Origin: Plenodomus lindquistii
Taxonomy: Eukaryota > Ascomycota > Dothideomycetes > Pleosporales > Leptosphaeriaceae
Length of the DNA: 64,000 nt
Reading direction: 5' to 3'
Assembly: GCA_025504975.1 (NCBI GenBank)
Contig: JANUWI010000001.1
Span: 4,588,001 to 4,652,000, forward strand
In this document: piece by piece, positions 8,247 through 20,495 of the stretch
Layout of the letters: every line of letters starts with the position of its first letter
How positions within the stretch are numbered: the stretch's first letter is position 1
The notes under the pieces: model-generated
What the model was told of the DNA's origin: nothing
Database searches by the model: none
The model's input: only the letters and a program-made list of their open reading frames with translations
Program-made: the position numbers and the translations under genes

Positions 8247-11194
8247 ATGCCGGACAGCAGCGGCTCCGAGACGAGCGCGCAACTCGAGCCCGAGCTGCGC
8301 GACATGAAGATTGAGGAAGGCGCGAGCCCGGACGGGGGCAAGCCCGAGGGCGGCGCCTCGCCGCAGGTGAAGGTGGAAGAGGCAGACTCTAGGGGCTTCC
8401 CCTCGGCCTCCATCGCCGCCACGACCCCCTCAGCCATTCCGCCCCGGCTCCAAACCCGCTCCAAGTCTCGCTCGCCCGCCATCAAGCAGGACTCGCTGCC
8501 CCCGTCGCCCAGCAGCGCCCACGAGGAGACGGTCGGCGGCGACATTGTGCTGAAGATGGAGCCTGGCAAGGCCCCGAAGCTGTCGCGTGCAGCGTCTCAG
8601 AAAGTCGTCGCCCGCCCACCGCCGCTGTATCTCGACCTGCCCGACTCGACCGACGCAGCCAAAGAGACCTTTACCGTCCTGCCAGAGTGCACCTATGCGA
8701 ACAAGAGCATTGGCACCACCGACCCCGCCTTGGAGTGCGACTGCCAGTCAGAATGGGGTGAGTTGGACACGTGCAGCCGCCGGTCGAGGCCATTGGCACC
8801 GTGCTAATATGCGACGCAGATTCCGTCAACCACATCAACAGAGCCTGTGGCGAAGACTCCGACTGCATCAACCGCGCCACCAAGATGGAGTGCGTGGGCG
8901 ACTGCACGTGCGGCAGGAAGTGCCAGAACCAGCGGTTCCAACGCAAGCAGTACGCCGACGTCACGGTCATCAAGACGGACAAGAAGGGCTTTGGACTGCG
9001 CGCCAACAAGGACATGGCACCCGGTGACTTTGTCTTCGAGTACATTGGCGAGGTCATCGACGAGAGGACCTTCCGCCGTCGAATGCTCCAATACGACCAC
9101 GAAGGCATCAAGCACTTCTACTTCATGTCTCTCACAAAAGGCGAGTTTGTTGATGCAACCAAAAAGGGTAATCTAGGCCGTTTCTGCAATCACTCGTGCA
9201 ACCCCAACTGCTTCGTCGACAAATGGGTCGTTGGCGACAAGCTGCGCATGGGCATCTTCGTCGAGCGCAAAGTCAGAGCAGGTGAGGAGCTTGTTTTCAA
9301 CTACAACGTCGACCGTTATGGCGCAGATCCTCAGCCTTGTTACTGCGGAGAACCAAACTGCTCTGGCTTCATCGGCGGGAAACAGCAATCCGACAATGCT
9401 ACGAACCTGTCACATGCCACCATCGAAGCACTCGGTATCAATGATGGCGACGGCTGGGACACAGCTGTCACGAAGAAGCCTCGCAAGAAGAAGGCCAGCG
9501 AAGATGATGAAGAGTATATCAACGACCTGCAACCACGAGAGCTCGATGAGGACGGTGTCACAAAGGTCATTCCCGCTCTGCGACAATGTACCGAAAAGTG
9601 GATTGCTGTCAAGCTACTTAGTCGAATCCAGCAGAGCGATAGCGACCGAGTTGGACACCGCATAATTCGTATGCACGGGTACGAGACTCTCAAGAAGACC
9701 TTGATAGAGTGGAAAGAAGATACGAATGTCGTTCTCCAAATTCTCGACATCCTCCACAAGCTGCCGCGCATAACTCGCAACAAGATCCAAGACTCGAAGA
9801 TCGAAGAGGCTATGGAGACGCTTACCACCAATGAGGACGAACGGGTAGCGGAGTCGGCAAAGGAGCTTTTGGCAGCTTGGGCAAAGCTGGAAGTCGCGTA
9901 TCGGATACCGCGTATGAAGAGGGACCCTAACGCGACCACCCCAGTTCCGACGGTCAACCACTTTGAGCGGAGAGAGCGAGGACGGGAGCGATCAAGATCC
10001 AGGTCCCGGTCGCCGACCATAGCGGCACCAAAGGGTCCTGCGACTCTCAATGCTCCCTCGGGTCCTCGAGGAGTACCAAATGCACCTCGTGGCCCAGCCG
10101 GCTTCTTTAACGCTCCACGTCCAGTCCACCGACCGCGGCCGTTTGTCAGCGCTCTTCCTCCTGGATGGTTCCAGGCGACAGCTGAAAATGGTTCGACATA
10201 CTTCTACAACTCCACAGGCACCACACAATGGCAACGGCCGTCACAGGCTGCTGATCAACCACCTCCACCTCCCCCGAAAGCCAAAGCGAACACGCAACTG
10301 CTGCAAGATATCATCTCCAGCATCACAGCAAACGTCGAGCCGAGCGGACAGTCTGCATCCAACACGCCAAAGCCAGCTCTTAATGACGAGTTGGAGAAGA
10401 GATCAAAGACCGAGAAGTGGCGAAGCTTGCCTCAAGAGAAGCAGGAGAAAATATACGAGGCTACTTTATCAACGCATGTCATGTCTGTCACTTCGCACTA
10501 CCGCAAGAAGCTCGAGAAGGAAGAAGTTAAGCGCTTGAGCAAAGAGGCATGCTGAATTACACGTCACAATGCCACAACATGCTGACGAAATTGACAGGTA
10601 GCAAAAAAGCTTGTGCGCGGCGACTACAAGTCCGGACGTGTCAAAGATCCCACCCAAAAGATTAGCTCAAGTCACGAGAAGACCGTCAAGAAATACGTGA
10701 AAGAATTCATGGACAAGGCTGTGCGGAAGAAGGATGAGCGAGACAAGCAGAAGGGTGCTTCTAGCAAGACCAAAGTGGAGAGCCCTAGCCCCAGCACACC
10801 GCTCGGGGATGTCAAGACCGAAGACATAGCTTGGGACATTGCCGCGTCCCCATCTGGCTCAGCGTCAGATCTGAAGCGCAAGCGGGAAGAAGACGACGGT
10901 GTCAACTCGCCCAAAAAAACACGGACAAGCAATGGAGACGTGGAGGCTGCACCACCACCACCTCCACCACCTCCACCAGCAGAAGACATGCCAACTGACA
11001 TGTCTGATGCAAATCACACGCCTATGGACGATGCGTCCACGCCATCCACATACGGGCTGGAACATGGCGCCACTGTCAAGGGTAGCACACCCGCAAACCT
11101 AAACGGCGAGACAAGCCCGATGCAGCTCATTACGCCTCCAACTAATGGATCCGCCGACCAACAGGAGCAATCGCGCAACGGGACCGACAGTTGA
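8247..11194 (+). CDS. set2: SET2 histone H3 lysine-36 methyltransferase
   Basis: Joined exons 8247-8757, 8820-10546 and 10598-11194 give 944 aa. Order: acidic, Pro/Ser-rich N-terminus; AWS domain (about 150-210, Cys-rich, ACGEDSDCINR); SET domain (about 215-335, with RFCNHSCNPNC and ELVFNYNVDRYG); post-SET (about 341-358, CYCGEPNCSGFIGG); a conserved middle region and an RS-rich stretch; WW domain (about 617-645); SRI domain (about 695-790), which binds the phosphorylated C-terminal repeats of RNA polymerase II; and a disordered tail with a proline run. Set2 places H3K36 methylation on transcribed genes. Intron 1 (8758-8819) is ordinary GT-AG with a CTAAT branch site. Intron 2 (10547-10597) begins with GC; it is needed because the unspliced frame hits TGA and because KRLSKE|VAKKLVRGDYK restores the SRI helix. 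All SET catalytic motifs are present. Confidence 0.95.
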
Positions 11195-13605
11195 TATGAA
11201 TAAAGGCATCTACTCTGCCTTGACCTGGCCGCCATTTTGGTAGCGCAGTACCGACCAACTTCCAACCATCTTTCTATTCCTATTATATCAGCCGAATTTT
11301 GCACGGCACGTCTTTTAATACTTCAAGCTGTACAGTAGATCATGTCCCGCATGCATCGGCGTTGGTGACATTCAAAAAGTTTAAGGCATTTCGCTTGGTG
11401 AGGGTTGAAGCCAATAGGTGAGGCATATTACTATAGGGGCATATTGCGAGAATAAGAAAGGAGATATTTTCGAGCAGTTGTAACATGACTGTTGAATTGT
11501 GGGCTTCTTTTCTTCGAAATTCTGGAGCAGATCGATCATCCACAAGCAAGCCCACCAGCACGCTCATAGCTGCTACCTGACTTCGCAGGTCTGGGACATC
11601 CCATCCCACCGATTGTTACTGCGTTTGCTATGCCCCTTCTTGGTTTTGGAAAAGCTCTTGGCCATGGGCTTGTTTTACCATCTTCTGTGACTTTCCATGT
11701 AGACTGACTTGTTTGATGCACCCCAAGGAAGCTGACAAAGTTACACCACATGCATCTCGCGTCATCAACGTCAGGTGTTGCTGCACGCTCGCAATGCTGT
11801 TGACGGTTTGTATGCGCTGGGTCTGGAGGTGTGTTGTAGGTGTATCACATGGTAGTGAGAAGAGATGAGTCCAAGGAGGGGTCTTGGGTGGCAGTACAAA
11901 GTGTACGAAGGAGCCCGCGCTGTTCACCTTTTACGGATGTTCTTGCCACCGAGCAGGCTGGAGCCCGACGAGCCCACTGCGCGATAGCAGCGGTGCCGCA
12001 AAAAAAGACAACATCAGTTGACAACAACCAACTGTACCCACGAAGATCTCGTGATGGTTGTGGAGGCTGGCTGCATGAGATCAGGCCTGCTGCTGCGCAT
12101 GTCAGCTCAGCTCAGCTGCGCAGCTGATCGCTCATCATCTAGCCGCCATGGGCTTGCACCCTCACTTCTGTGACTATCACTTCTATCTTGATTCTCCCAA
12201 CACAAATATCGCCTTGTTTCGTATCTTCCGCATATCTCAAGCACGGAGTGTAGTCGCTAATACGGTAATTAGCAAGGATCGAATCCGGCAGCTAAGCTTT
12301 CGCTTAAACGATCATCGCTTTAGCGTAGCCCAGCAAGGCCCAGCTTTTCGGATCCCCTCGACATGTCCGTACAACCTCAGCCCGCCGTGTCGGATTCTCG
12401 ACAAATGTGCTTGCTTTCATTGGAGATTGACGTTCCGAGTGGATCTCTCGGCTTTTGACAGCTCATGCCGAAATGGCAATCCCAGTGCTGGCATTGCATG
12501 GCCCGAACCTTGATCAACTCGAAACGGTGACAATCATAGCGATCACACACAACAATAGAGCCTGGTACTCATGGCATTTGGAATAATGATATCGTCGCAG
12601 AATTCTTGTTGCATGCTAAAATGTCGTTTCATCAGCCTATACAAAGACACAGTCAGCTCGTTGCAGAGGAATGTCTGAAAATGCATAACATTGCTAAACC
12701 TTGCGAGATTCGTGAGGCTCTGCAGTGAGAACCTTAGTTAGGACCAGACCATTGGCTACTTTAGTCCACGTTGAGCTTACTGTAGCTAAAATCTGCGCCT
12801 TCAACAGATCACGCCAACGCCAAACCGGGGTTGAGGGGCTGTGGCGATCTCTCGCGTAGCAATGAGGCTCCTGGCCGCTGGTTAAGCTCACACCACCATG
12901 AAGTGACCGCTCCACACTTTTCAGAAGAACAATTTGTTTCGAGGCGGGAGTACGAGCGCCAAATAGTCGTTCCGTGATCTAGGTGACGCTAAAGATGGAC
13001 TGCGATGGGTATCATGTTTCGACCGCAGTATCGCCACTCTTGGACAAGAATACTAGCAAGTATCGATACAGATACAAGTCTTGCAACTTCGGCGATTAAC
13101 CTCAACACAAGAGCGCCACAAGCAGCTATACCTCTGGGCTCACCGTTTCGATAGTCTTGGTAAACATCTGACCTACAGTACAGCGCAATCGCTCCACATT
13201 CCTTTCGCGTGCTAGAAGCTGATCAGCATACTGCTTACTGTTTGAACTACCACTAACCCGCGTGCACGTCTACTAGCTGATCTTGGCCTTATAGTTTTGG
13301 AGATCCGAAGTACCTTGGGCTAGTATCTTGACCATATTTGCGCTAACCCCAGTAGCCTGTCAAGTCTATTCCAGTACTACTTGGGCGCGTTGGAGATGAG
13401 CTGCGGAACACAGCCGGACAGCGCGAAGCTGAGTCGTGGGTACCAGCCTTATCCGTGTGTGGACATCTTGAGCGATGGTGTATAAGAGGGTCAGGTATCC
13501 CTTGCTGTTGTGCTTCATCAGCTCGTTGCAGTCTTCTGTTTTTCAAAGATATCCTGTCTTCTCTTTCTTTCAATTTTTGTTGTACGAAAACATCTAATAT
13601 ACATA
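11195..13605. other. Gene-poor region between SET2 and the peroxidase
   Basis: About 2.4 kb without a supportable gene. The longest frame (12148-12513, 121 codons) has no recognisable motif and no splice partner. A (CAGCT)3 repeat lies at 12103-12117. The last 150 bases form the peroxidase promoter. Confidence 0.5.
13481..13487 (+). promoter_or_regulatory. TATA-like element upstream of the peroxidase
   Basis: TATAAGA about 120 bases before the ATG at 13606, leaving room for a leader of roughly 90 bases. Confidence 0.4.
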
Positions 13606-14647
13606 ATGTATATCAACAATATCTTCCTCGCCTCACTGGCGGCTGCCAGTACCGTACAGGCTTTCAGCTTCAACGCCAACGACTTTCCCGAAGAAACACA
13701 ATCAACAATCGACAACTCCAAGCGTACCGTCACCAACCTTGTGAACTGGGCCAAGTCAGTTTTCCCAAACACCAAACGAACAACCTGCCCCCCAGTCTGG
13801 CGTGAGATCTCCACAAGCCTCACGGCACAATTCCTCTCAAACGGGCAATGTACAGATGCCGCACGAGCAGCTATCAGGGCAGCCTTCCACGATTGCTTCA
13901 ACGGTGCCTGCGACGGTTCCCTCGTCCTCGCCAACGAATGCTCCAACACCGAGAACAGAGGCCTCGAACAGCTCTGCAGTAGCCTCTCAACCGTGCAAAA
14001 AGACAAGAAAGTCGGCATGGCAGATCTAATCCAGTTCGCCGGCGCCCACGCCATCAAGACCTGCCCCGGCGGACCCACCATCCCCGTAAAAGTCGGCCGC
14101 AAAGACTCTTCCACTGCCGGCCCTCTAGGCGTACTACCTGCTGGTAATGCCGCCGGCGGCGATCTAGTCAAACTCTTCGGTTCGTCTTTGCATCGCCATC
14201 TCCCCCTGACCAGCAAAAGTACACTTCACTAACATATCTGTCCACACAGCATCCAAAGGCTTCACCCCCATCGACCTCGCCGCCCTAATCGGCGCCCACA
14301 CCACCGCCAAACAACGCAACGGCGACCCTGCCTTCGCCGGAGCCTCGCTAGACTCCACCGTCGGCACCTGGGACAACAAATTCTACTCTGAAACCAAGGC
14401 TGGAAAAGCGCCGTCGACGATCCCAGCGGATAAGAATGTTGCGCAGCATCCGTTGACCACGCTGTCGTTTAGCACGTTTGCGGTGAGTAAGAGTGCGTGG
14501 GATCTGGCGTTTGTCAATGCGATGGTTAAGATGAGTATGCTTGGTGTGGATGCGAAAGGGTTGGTGGATTGTACGAGTGCGTTGCCGAAAGGTGGGAGGA
14601 AGAGGGAGGTGAGGGGGACGAACGTTTGGGATAGGTTGAGGTGGTAG
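13606..14647 (+). CDS. Secreted fungal heme peroxidase (ligninase-like)
   Basis: Exons 13606-14179 and 14250-14647 give 323 aa. A signal peptide covers about residues 1-19 (MYINNIFLASLAAASTVQA). The distal heme site is AIRAAFHDC, with Arg91 and His95 at the class II spacing. The proximal site LIGAHTTAKQ places His208, just after the intron. Cysteines near CPPVW, GQC, DCF, GACDG, NEC and LEQLC fit a disulfide-bonded extracellular protein. It belongs to the ascomycete peroxidases related to class II (lignin/manganese) enzymes, oxidising phenolics with H2O2. The intron (14180-14249) has donor GTTCGT, a CACTAAC branch site and CAG acceptor; joining gives VKLF|ASKGFTPIDLAALIGAH. The earlier in-frame ATG at 13510 would spoil the signal peptide, so 13606 is preferred. 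Substrate range cannot be read from sequence. Confidence 0.9.
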
Positions 14648-15477
14648 GTTTGGGAAGGTGTGATGTTTTCTAAGGAACTAGGCATTTTTTGGGGAAAAGG
14701 AATCATGCATTGGGTGGTGTTGGAAAAGGCGTTTCATTCGCATCTAGGCATTGTGAAGGATAGATATACCTTGGTATATGGAGTGGTTCTTGTTAGAAAA
14801 TTTCTGCGAATCGAGTCGCACTTGGAGCCTTATAATGACCCTATAATTCTTGAATTAATCTGTATCATGTTTTTTTTGAAAAAGATTCAATGCTACATAG
14901 CAAAAGCTATACCTACGTCTCCACCTTGTACTCAAGACTCATGACTACAATTAGTCACTGATTCTCGCAAAACAGTTCCTCCCTTCAAACAGTCTACCCA
15001 ACCTAAATCTCCATCCTTGGATCCGTTTGCAATTGAAGAAGATAGCCTAAGTTTACTCACTAAAATTCTTACATTAACTTCCTAGCTTACTAACTGCGCG
15101 CCTTATCCACGCCTCCTTTTAATAACCTTCCTATCGCACCACTTACAAAGGCCTACAGCACAAACTTCCAACAAAAAAAAGAGAAAGGTTGAATACGATA
15201 AAGATAGAACAAACGCGTATTCGAACCGGTGGTGGGTAGCAACCTAAGTGCTGCACGGCCCCGCACATGATGTGGTATTCACAACCCTCACACCAGTCCG
15301 CTGGTTTCTTGGAGGGATTGTCAAGGAAAGGCGTAGGTATACGTAGTTACCGTAAATTTAGCAAGAGAGGGTGTAAAGCAGTGGATAGGGAAGGTGGCTT
15401 CTTGGAGCGTGGGTGAGTGGTGCTGGTGCTTGTATGTCACTGCAGGACGCGAGATCTAGGGATGGAGGATGCAAAGC

Positions 15478-15490
15478 GGGGGGGGGGGGG
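15478..15490 (+). repeat. G13 homopolymer tract
   Basis: Thirteen consecutive G residues in intergenic DNA; likely variable in length and error-prone in assembly. Confidence 0.8.
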
Positions 15491-18236
15491 TAAGATACGA
15501 CAAGGGCTCAGCGCGGGGAAGATTATTGGGGGATAGCGTTTTACTAAAAGAGTGGGCGATAGATGTGAGAGTATTCACGAGATGGTTCACTCATCAACAT
15601 ATGAGAAAACTAACTTCATTGTCAGTCTCGTACGTCGAATCGTTGAATGATCTGCTTGCCAAAAATTCAAACTAATAGTAACGTCACAAAGCGCAGAATT
15701 ACAGTTTCAGCGTCAGAAAGGCTTCTCTTTCAGATGCACCTTGCAAGCCTCATAGCACGGGGAGTCCGCTTCTTTCTGTACACAGTGTAGACAAAGGTCC
15801 TTGACCAATGCAGGACGCTCAAATTAGCGCTCAAGAATACCGCGGTAAAACGGTCGCGTTTCAGTTGTATTGAACTTGTCCGGCAAGTCGACAAGTAAGT
15901 GACGAACAGTATCTGCGCTGTTGGTCTATTCCGAGAGCCTCGACATCTACGTTCTTGATAATGCCTGTTATGCAGCATTATATCTGTACTTGTTAACCAT
16001 GACAGCGAGACCTACGAGATTCTTGAGGCTGTTGTCGTAGTTAACGCCAGCGTCTACTCCGCGGAGGACTTTGCAGTGAATTGTTATACAATACTAGAAG
16101 CGACACGGATGGTTTTGATCCTCGCTCTCGACTGACCCAAAGTATTACACACCATCTTCCCCCAGATGAACAACAGGTGGCAAAGCATTACCAAGTGTAT
16201 CAATGCTGACGGTTATGTGCGCCATCTCTTTTGAGTTCATGTTTGCGTAACGCTTGATCCGAGCTCTTAGTTGTGGTCGCAGCAGAGGCCTTTTATGACC
16301 CCCCAGGAAAATATGTCCTTATGGTGGGAAAAAGTTTAAAGAAACAAAAAAAAGCTTATAGGAACGCAAATCTTGATTTGCTGCGGAAAATCTGAGTATG
16401 AGATTGCAAGGTGGAGGCCGCGTTGCAATGATTGTAACAGCTGTGCGTGAATCTTGCAATAACTACCAACATCAACGCAATGGAGGAAAAGGATTTCCTG
16501 CAACCCAACAGAGCTGCTTTTGTGGATATTATGACATCGATAGAGCTTTTGCCGCTTTCTGGGAGAACCAGCTGCTTTTCATGATCTTGAGATTGCCTTA
16601 GGCTCAGAAAACCTGAAAGCGGCGGAGAACATGGATGATGAGATGGGATTCCGCACGTGTCCAAAGACTGGACATGGTGGTTTCTGTATGGGCCTCACGC
16701 AAGGAGCGAATTGCAGAGTGCCTTCCCAAGTAAATCTTGTCCTTGCGAGCATTTCCATTGCCAGGCGCATGGTAGCCACCACATCAATGTCGCACTCTGC
16801 TTATCTCACTCTTGCCACCGTGAAGTATCACAAAGACGCCATTCGATGGCATGTCATGCGCGTTCGTTGGCCTCGGTTTGAGCGGAATTTTGAATATGAC
16901 GTCGGACCCCGCGATGATGTGTGTCGTCCGATAGCGGGCGCCATGTCTGGCGTTCGCGCCCGTTCACCATCATCGCACGATTCGTGACCCACTGGCTGTT
17001 ATCTCAGACAGAGCTTACGCAGGGCTCTCGTGGCGAAGAAGTTGGGATTGGATCCACGTGGTTTAGAATCTCAGTGCGAGAGACCATGATCAAGTGGGAA
17101 TTCAACGCGAAAGAGACATATTGGCGGAGGCGGACGGCCAGAAAAAAGGATTTCGCTCGGGATATATTGGTGGCACACTCAATCGTTAATGGCGCAGATT
17201 AGCATGGGTCGATTGTCAGTGGTTTCTGTTGCTGCATCGAGAGAAGGGATGCACGACTTCACAATCTCCTTGAGCCCCGAACGCGAGACTGGCGCGTTGC
17301 GATTCGGCGCCGACGTCAGCACCGTCAGCCGAAGCAGAAGCGAACCATCTCCTTAGATCCGTCTGATGTCCCACGCGCCGAAACCACGGCCCACCATCTC
17401 CGCGATATCTTCATGCTTCCACCGCGCCATGACCGAATTTCCGCGGCGACTGTTCGCATCCGCAGGCCTGGCGAGGTTCAACCGCCCCTCCGCATCCTCA
17501 GGCTGCCGCGCGCGGCGTGATCTTACCATTAGGCATCTGGAGCGCTCGGTTGCAACCCCACCATCCTACCAAGCTTTGCTCCACGATGCTGCCGTCCCGC
17601 CCTGATCTGAGTGTGAGGTTCCTGTTTGAGCAATTTCTTGCGTCAATTATGACCAGGCAACATTGGTGAATGACAGAGGGAGGCTAAGATTCCACTGATA
17701 TGATACTGGCTCGATCAGCACCCACCACCACGCCCCATGCTGGCCCCATTCAGGGCATCAATCTGGCCACCTAGGTTATCTTCAGTGGCTCAAGCAGCAG
17801 TTCGGAGCGTACTCGGGGTGGAGTTATAGCTTACCTGTCGGTAGCTGTCGAAGCTCACAGCCCACCTCCATTTACGTAGCAGCTAATGTCGCACTGTCAC
17901 TTGATTGGTCCCGGACTGAATACCTAGTGGCAACCAACCTAGGGACTAAGCCACGGCTGCACCGGCGAAGTGTTCTGTGTATCGAACGGGTAAGGAGACC
18001 TCAGAGCTCCCCCTGGCTCCTAGTCGGCGGCGCTGGCGCGATTGGCGTGACCCCGCACCATCTACGATGCGAAGTAATTCCAAACACGTCCGTCGTACCC
18101 GCAGACGGCAGAGACCACTGTTTGCGAGAAAACGTGTACCACCAAGTGGGGAGGGCTGGCCGTATCGTACGGCTTTCGAGCCAAAGTTTGAGAGGCGCAA
18201 TGGAGTCTCGGAGGCGCGTGGTGGGTACTCTTGGTC

Positions 18237-18244
18237 TATATAAG
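18237..18244 (+). promoter_or_regulatory. TATA box, distal, upstream of formate dehydrogenase
   Basis: TATATAAG about 255-262 bases before the ATG at 18499. It would imply a long leader. A second TATA run at 18447 suggests alternative start sites. Confidence 0.4.
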
Positions 18245-18446
18245 CCATCAATACCCCTCACGTAGAGTACTCTTACACCATCATCCCCTCAGTGATATTC
18301 AGCATCAGTAGAGCTTCCGCAGCAATCTACGTCACCTCGACCCGTATCAGGTATGCTGACCCGCAACCCCTCATCTGCTTGGACCTGGACGAAAGGCTGA
18401 CAATTGGCGTCAGGAATACGTACCCAAGTACCTATCCGACTTCTAC

Positions 18447-18454
18447 TATATATA
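18447..18454 (+). promoter_or_regulatory. TATA box, proximal, upstream of formate dehydrogenase
   Basis: TATATATA 45-52 bases before the ATG at 18499. If used, it leaves a leader of only about 20 bases. Confidence 0.35.
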
Positions 18455-18498
18455 CCTCTACGGAGCGTCAATTGTCTTTCACAGCACAATAATTCAAA

Positions 18499-19970
18499 AT
18501 GGTATTTCTCCGCTCTGCTTCGCGCTTCGCGCGTCCTGCCTCATCCCTCCTCAGCGCACGCGCCGGACCCCGAGTGACTTCGTCGCTCCGCCAACCCAAT
18601 GCCTTCAGAACGCTAACAGCGTCTGCTCCACAACAGGGAAAGGTTCTTCTCGTACTCTACGATGTAAGTTTGGTCCCACTTTGGCCTACATGGGATGCGA
18701 CTGACATGATGCTAGGGTGGTGTCCACGCCGAGCAGGAGCCGCGTCTTCTCGGAACCACAGAGAACGAGCTTGGTATCCGCAAGTGGATTGAGGAGCAAG
18801 GCCACGAGCTAGTTACCACTTCCAACAAGGAGGGCGAGGACTCCGAGTTCGACAAGCACCTTGTTGATGCCGAAGTCATCATCACCACTCCGTACGTCGA
18901 CGCTACCCCGCATTCGCGCTAAAAGGGCCCCGCAACCACGCGTTGTGCCCTGGCGCGCTAACGCACAAGTATCATCTGAACGCGCATGAAACTGACAGAT
19001 GCGAACGACAGGTTCCACCCCGGTTACCTCACAGCTGAGCGTCTTGCCAAGGCCAAGAACCTCAAGCTTGCCGTCACTGCTGGTATCGGATCTGACCACG
19101 TCGACCTCAACGCTGCCAACACCACCAATGGCGGTATCACCGTTGCTGAGGTCACTGGCTCCAACGTCGTGTCCGTCGCTGAGCATGTCATCATGACCAT
19201 CCTCGTCCTCGTCCGCAACTTCGTCCCAGCCCACGAGCAGATTGCCAAGGGTGACTGGAACGTCGCTGAGGTCGCCAAGAACGAGTACGATCTCGAGGAC
19301 AAGGTTGTCGGTACCGTCGCTGTTGGCCGTATCGGTGAGCGTGTGCTCCGCCGTCTCAAAGCATTCGACTGCAAGGAGCTCCTCTACTTTGACTACCAGG
19401 CTCTTTCCCCCGAGAAGGAGAAGGAGATTGGCTGCCGTAGGGTTGACAGCCTCGAGGAGATGCTCGCACAGTGTGACGTTGTCACCATCAACTGCCCACT
19501 CCACGAGAAGACCCGCGGCCTGTTCAACAAGGAGCTCATCTCCAAGATGAAGAAGGGCTCATGGCTCGTCAACACCGCCCGTGGCGCCATTGTCGTCAAG
19601 GAGGATGTTGCTGAGGCGCTTAAGAGCGGCCACCTCCGCGGATACGGAGGTGATGTCTGGTTCCCTCAGCCTGCCCCCAAGGATCACCCTCTCCGCTACG
19701 CACAGAACCCATGGGGTGGCGGCAACGCCATGGTTCCCCACATGTCTGGTACCTCCATCGATGCCCAGAAGGTATGTTACTCGCTATCCACCTGTAGTCT
19801 CAGACAGTTACTAACATCTTCTTCAGCGCTACGCCGACGGCACCAAGGCCATTCTCGACGAGTACTTCTCCGGCCGCGAGAACTACAGGCCTGAAGACTT
19901 GATAGTACACAAGGGCGACTATGCCACCAAGGCATACGGACAGCGGAAGGAGTCCCGTCAATCAAAGTAA
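18499..19970 (+). CDS. fdh: NAD-dependent formate dehydrogenase
   Basis: Four exons, 18499-18663, 18716-18891, 19012-19771 and 19827-19970, give 414 aa. The enzyme oxidises formate to CO2 with NAD+ and belongs to the D-2-hydroxyacid dehydrogenase superfamily. Seen: substrate region GSNVVSVAEH; dinucleotide site VAVGRIGERVL, with Ala in the first Gly position; acidic NAD-selecting residue in YFDYQ; catalytic Arg in NTARGAIV; Gln in WFPQPAP; and catalytic His in MVPHMSGTSIDAQ. The first 40 or so residues are Arg/Ser-rich and lack acidic residues, like a mitochondrial targeting sequence. Introns: 18664-18715, 18892-19011 (120 nt) and 19772-19826, all GT-AG. The C-terminal exon encodes RYADGTKAILDEYF and ends RQSK. 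Codon use in the body is strongly C-ending, which often marks high expression. It may clear formate made by the oxalate decarboxylase at 53-55 kb. Confidence 0.95.
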
Positions 19971-20495
19971 ACGCATAGCCTTTCCCTTCTTGTTGAGCAG
20001 CATTTCCGGACGAATTTCTTTCTTGTTCAGGAGTAGGCTTGGTTAATATCCAGCCTGTATATGACGAAAATCAATATAAAAATTTGAACTCCAAGAATGA
20101 TCCTTGCTTGTGATGGGTTGGTTTGGACCGTGGAGTGTTTTGACTGACATGGCTGGGCTTGGATGTTCAGCGCGTTGAAAACGATCCAAGCCCGCGACGA
20201 CATCGATGACCCAGGAGGATACATCAGTGTTCTCAACGAAGGAAAAGTTGTGTTTGGTATGGGATAACGAATGTGACACTTGTCCGATGTACCAACTGTG
20301 TAAGCTTTCAAGGGTACATCATGTCTACAATGTGGGGATTCGACGACGTATCACGGCGTTTTCAGGGTTTGTTGCGAATGGGTCATGTACAGACAATGGA
20401 TGATAGCAAAGACGAGAAGCAGAAGTAGGACAAGGAGCATTCTACAATCTGGGGGTATATAAGTAGTGAAGCGCGAAACCACAATTTAACAGTCC
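19971..20495. other. Convergent intergenic region, no gene seen
   Basis: Between the formate dehydrogenase stop and the stop of the - strand membrane protein. It should hold two facing 3' UTRs. No terminator motif can be assigned. Confidence 0.5.

Larger units (their letters stand above)
14648..18498. other. 3.85-kb gene-poor region
   Basis: No supportable gene. Several frames of 60-118 codons lie here (for example 16631-16987), none with motif, membrane segment or splice signals. A G13 homopolymer lies at 15478-15490. No terminal repeats, transposase-like translation or target duplications were seen, so a named mobile element cannot be claimed. The last 270 bases hold two TATA boxes for the formate dehydrogenase. 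Confidence 0.5.

Noticed and set aside
7902..8282. 126-codon - strand frame overlapping the SET2 start
   Set aside because: It overlaps the SET2 N-terminus antisense and has no features; the region is GC-rich and open by chance.
12425..12470. Short match to the start of 5.8S rRNA (GGATCTCTCGG)
   Set aside because: Only a dozen bases agree and the following conserved bases are missing.
12148..12513. 121-codon frame on the + strand
   Set aside because: No motif, no signal peptide, no splice partners, and it lies in a gene-poor region.
15195..15290. tRNA-like GGTTCGAA box on the - strand
   Set aside because: The putative T-stem does not pair (ACCGG against ACGCG) and there is no A box or acceptor stem.
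16631..16987. 118-codon frame in the gene-poor region
   Set aside because: No recognisable motif or hydrophobic pattern; I could not connect it to other exons.
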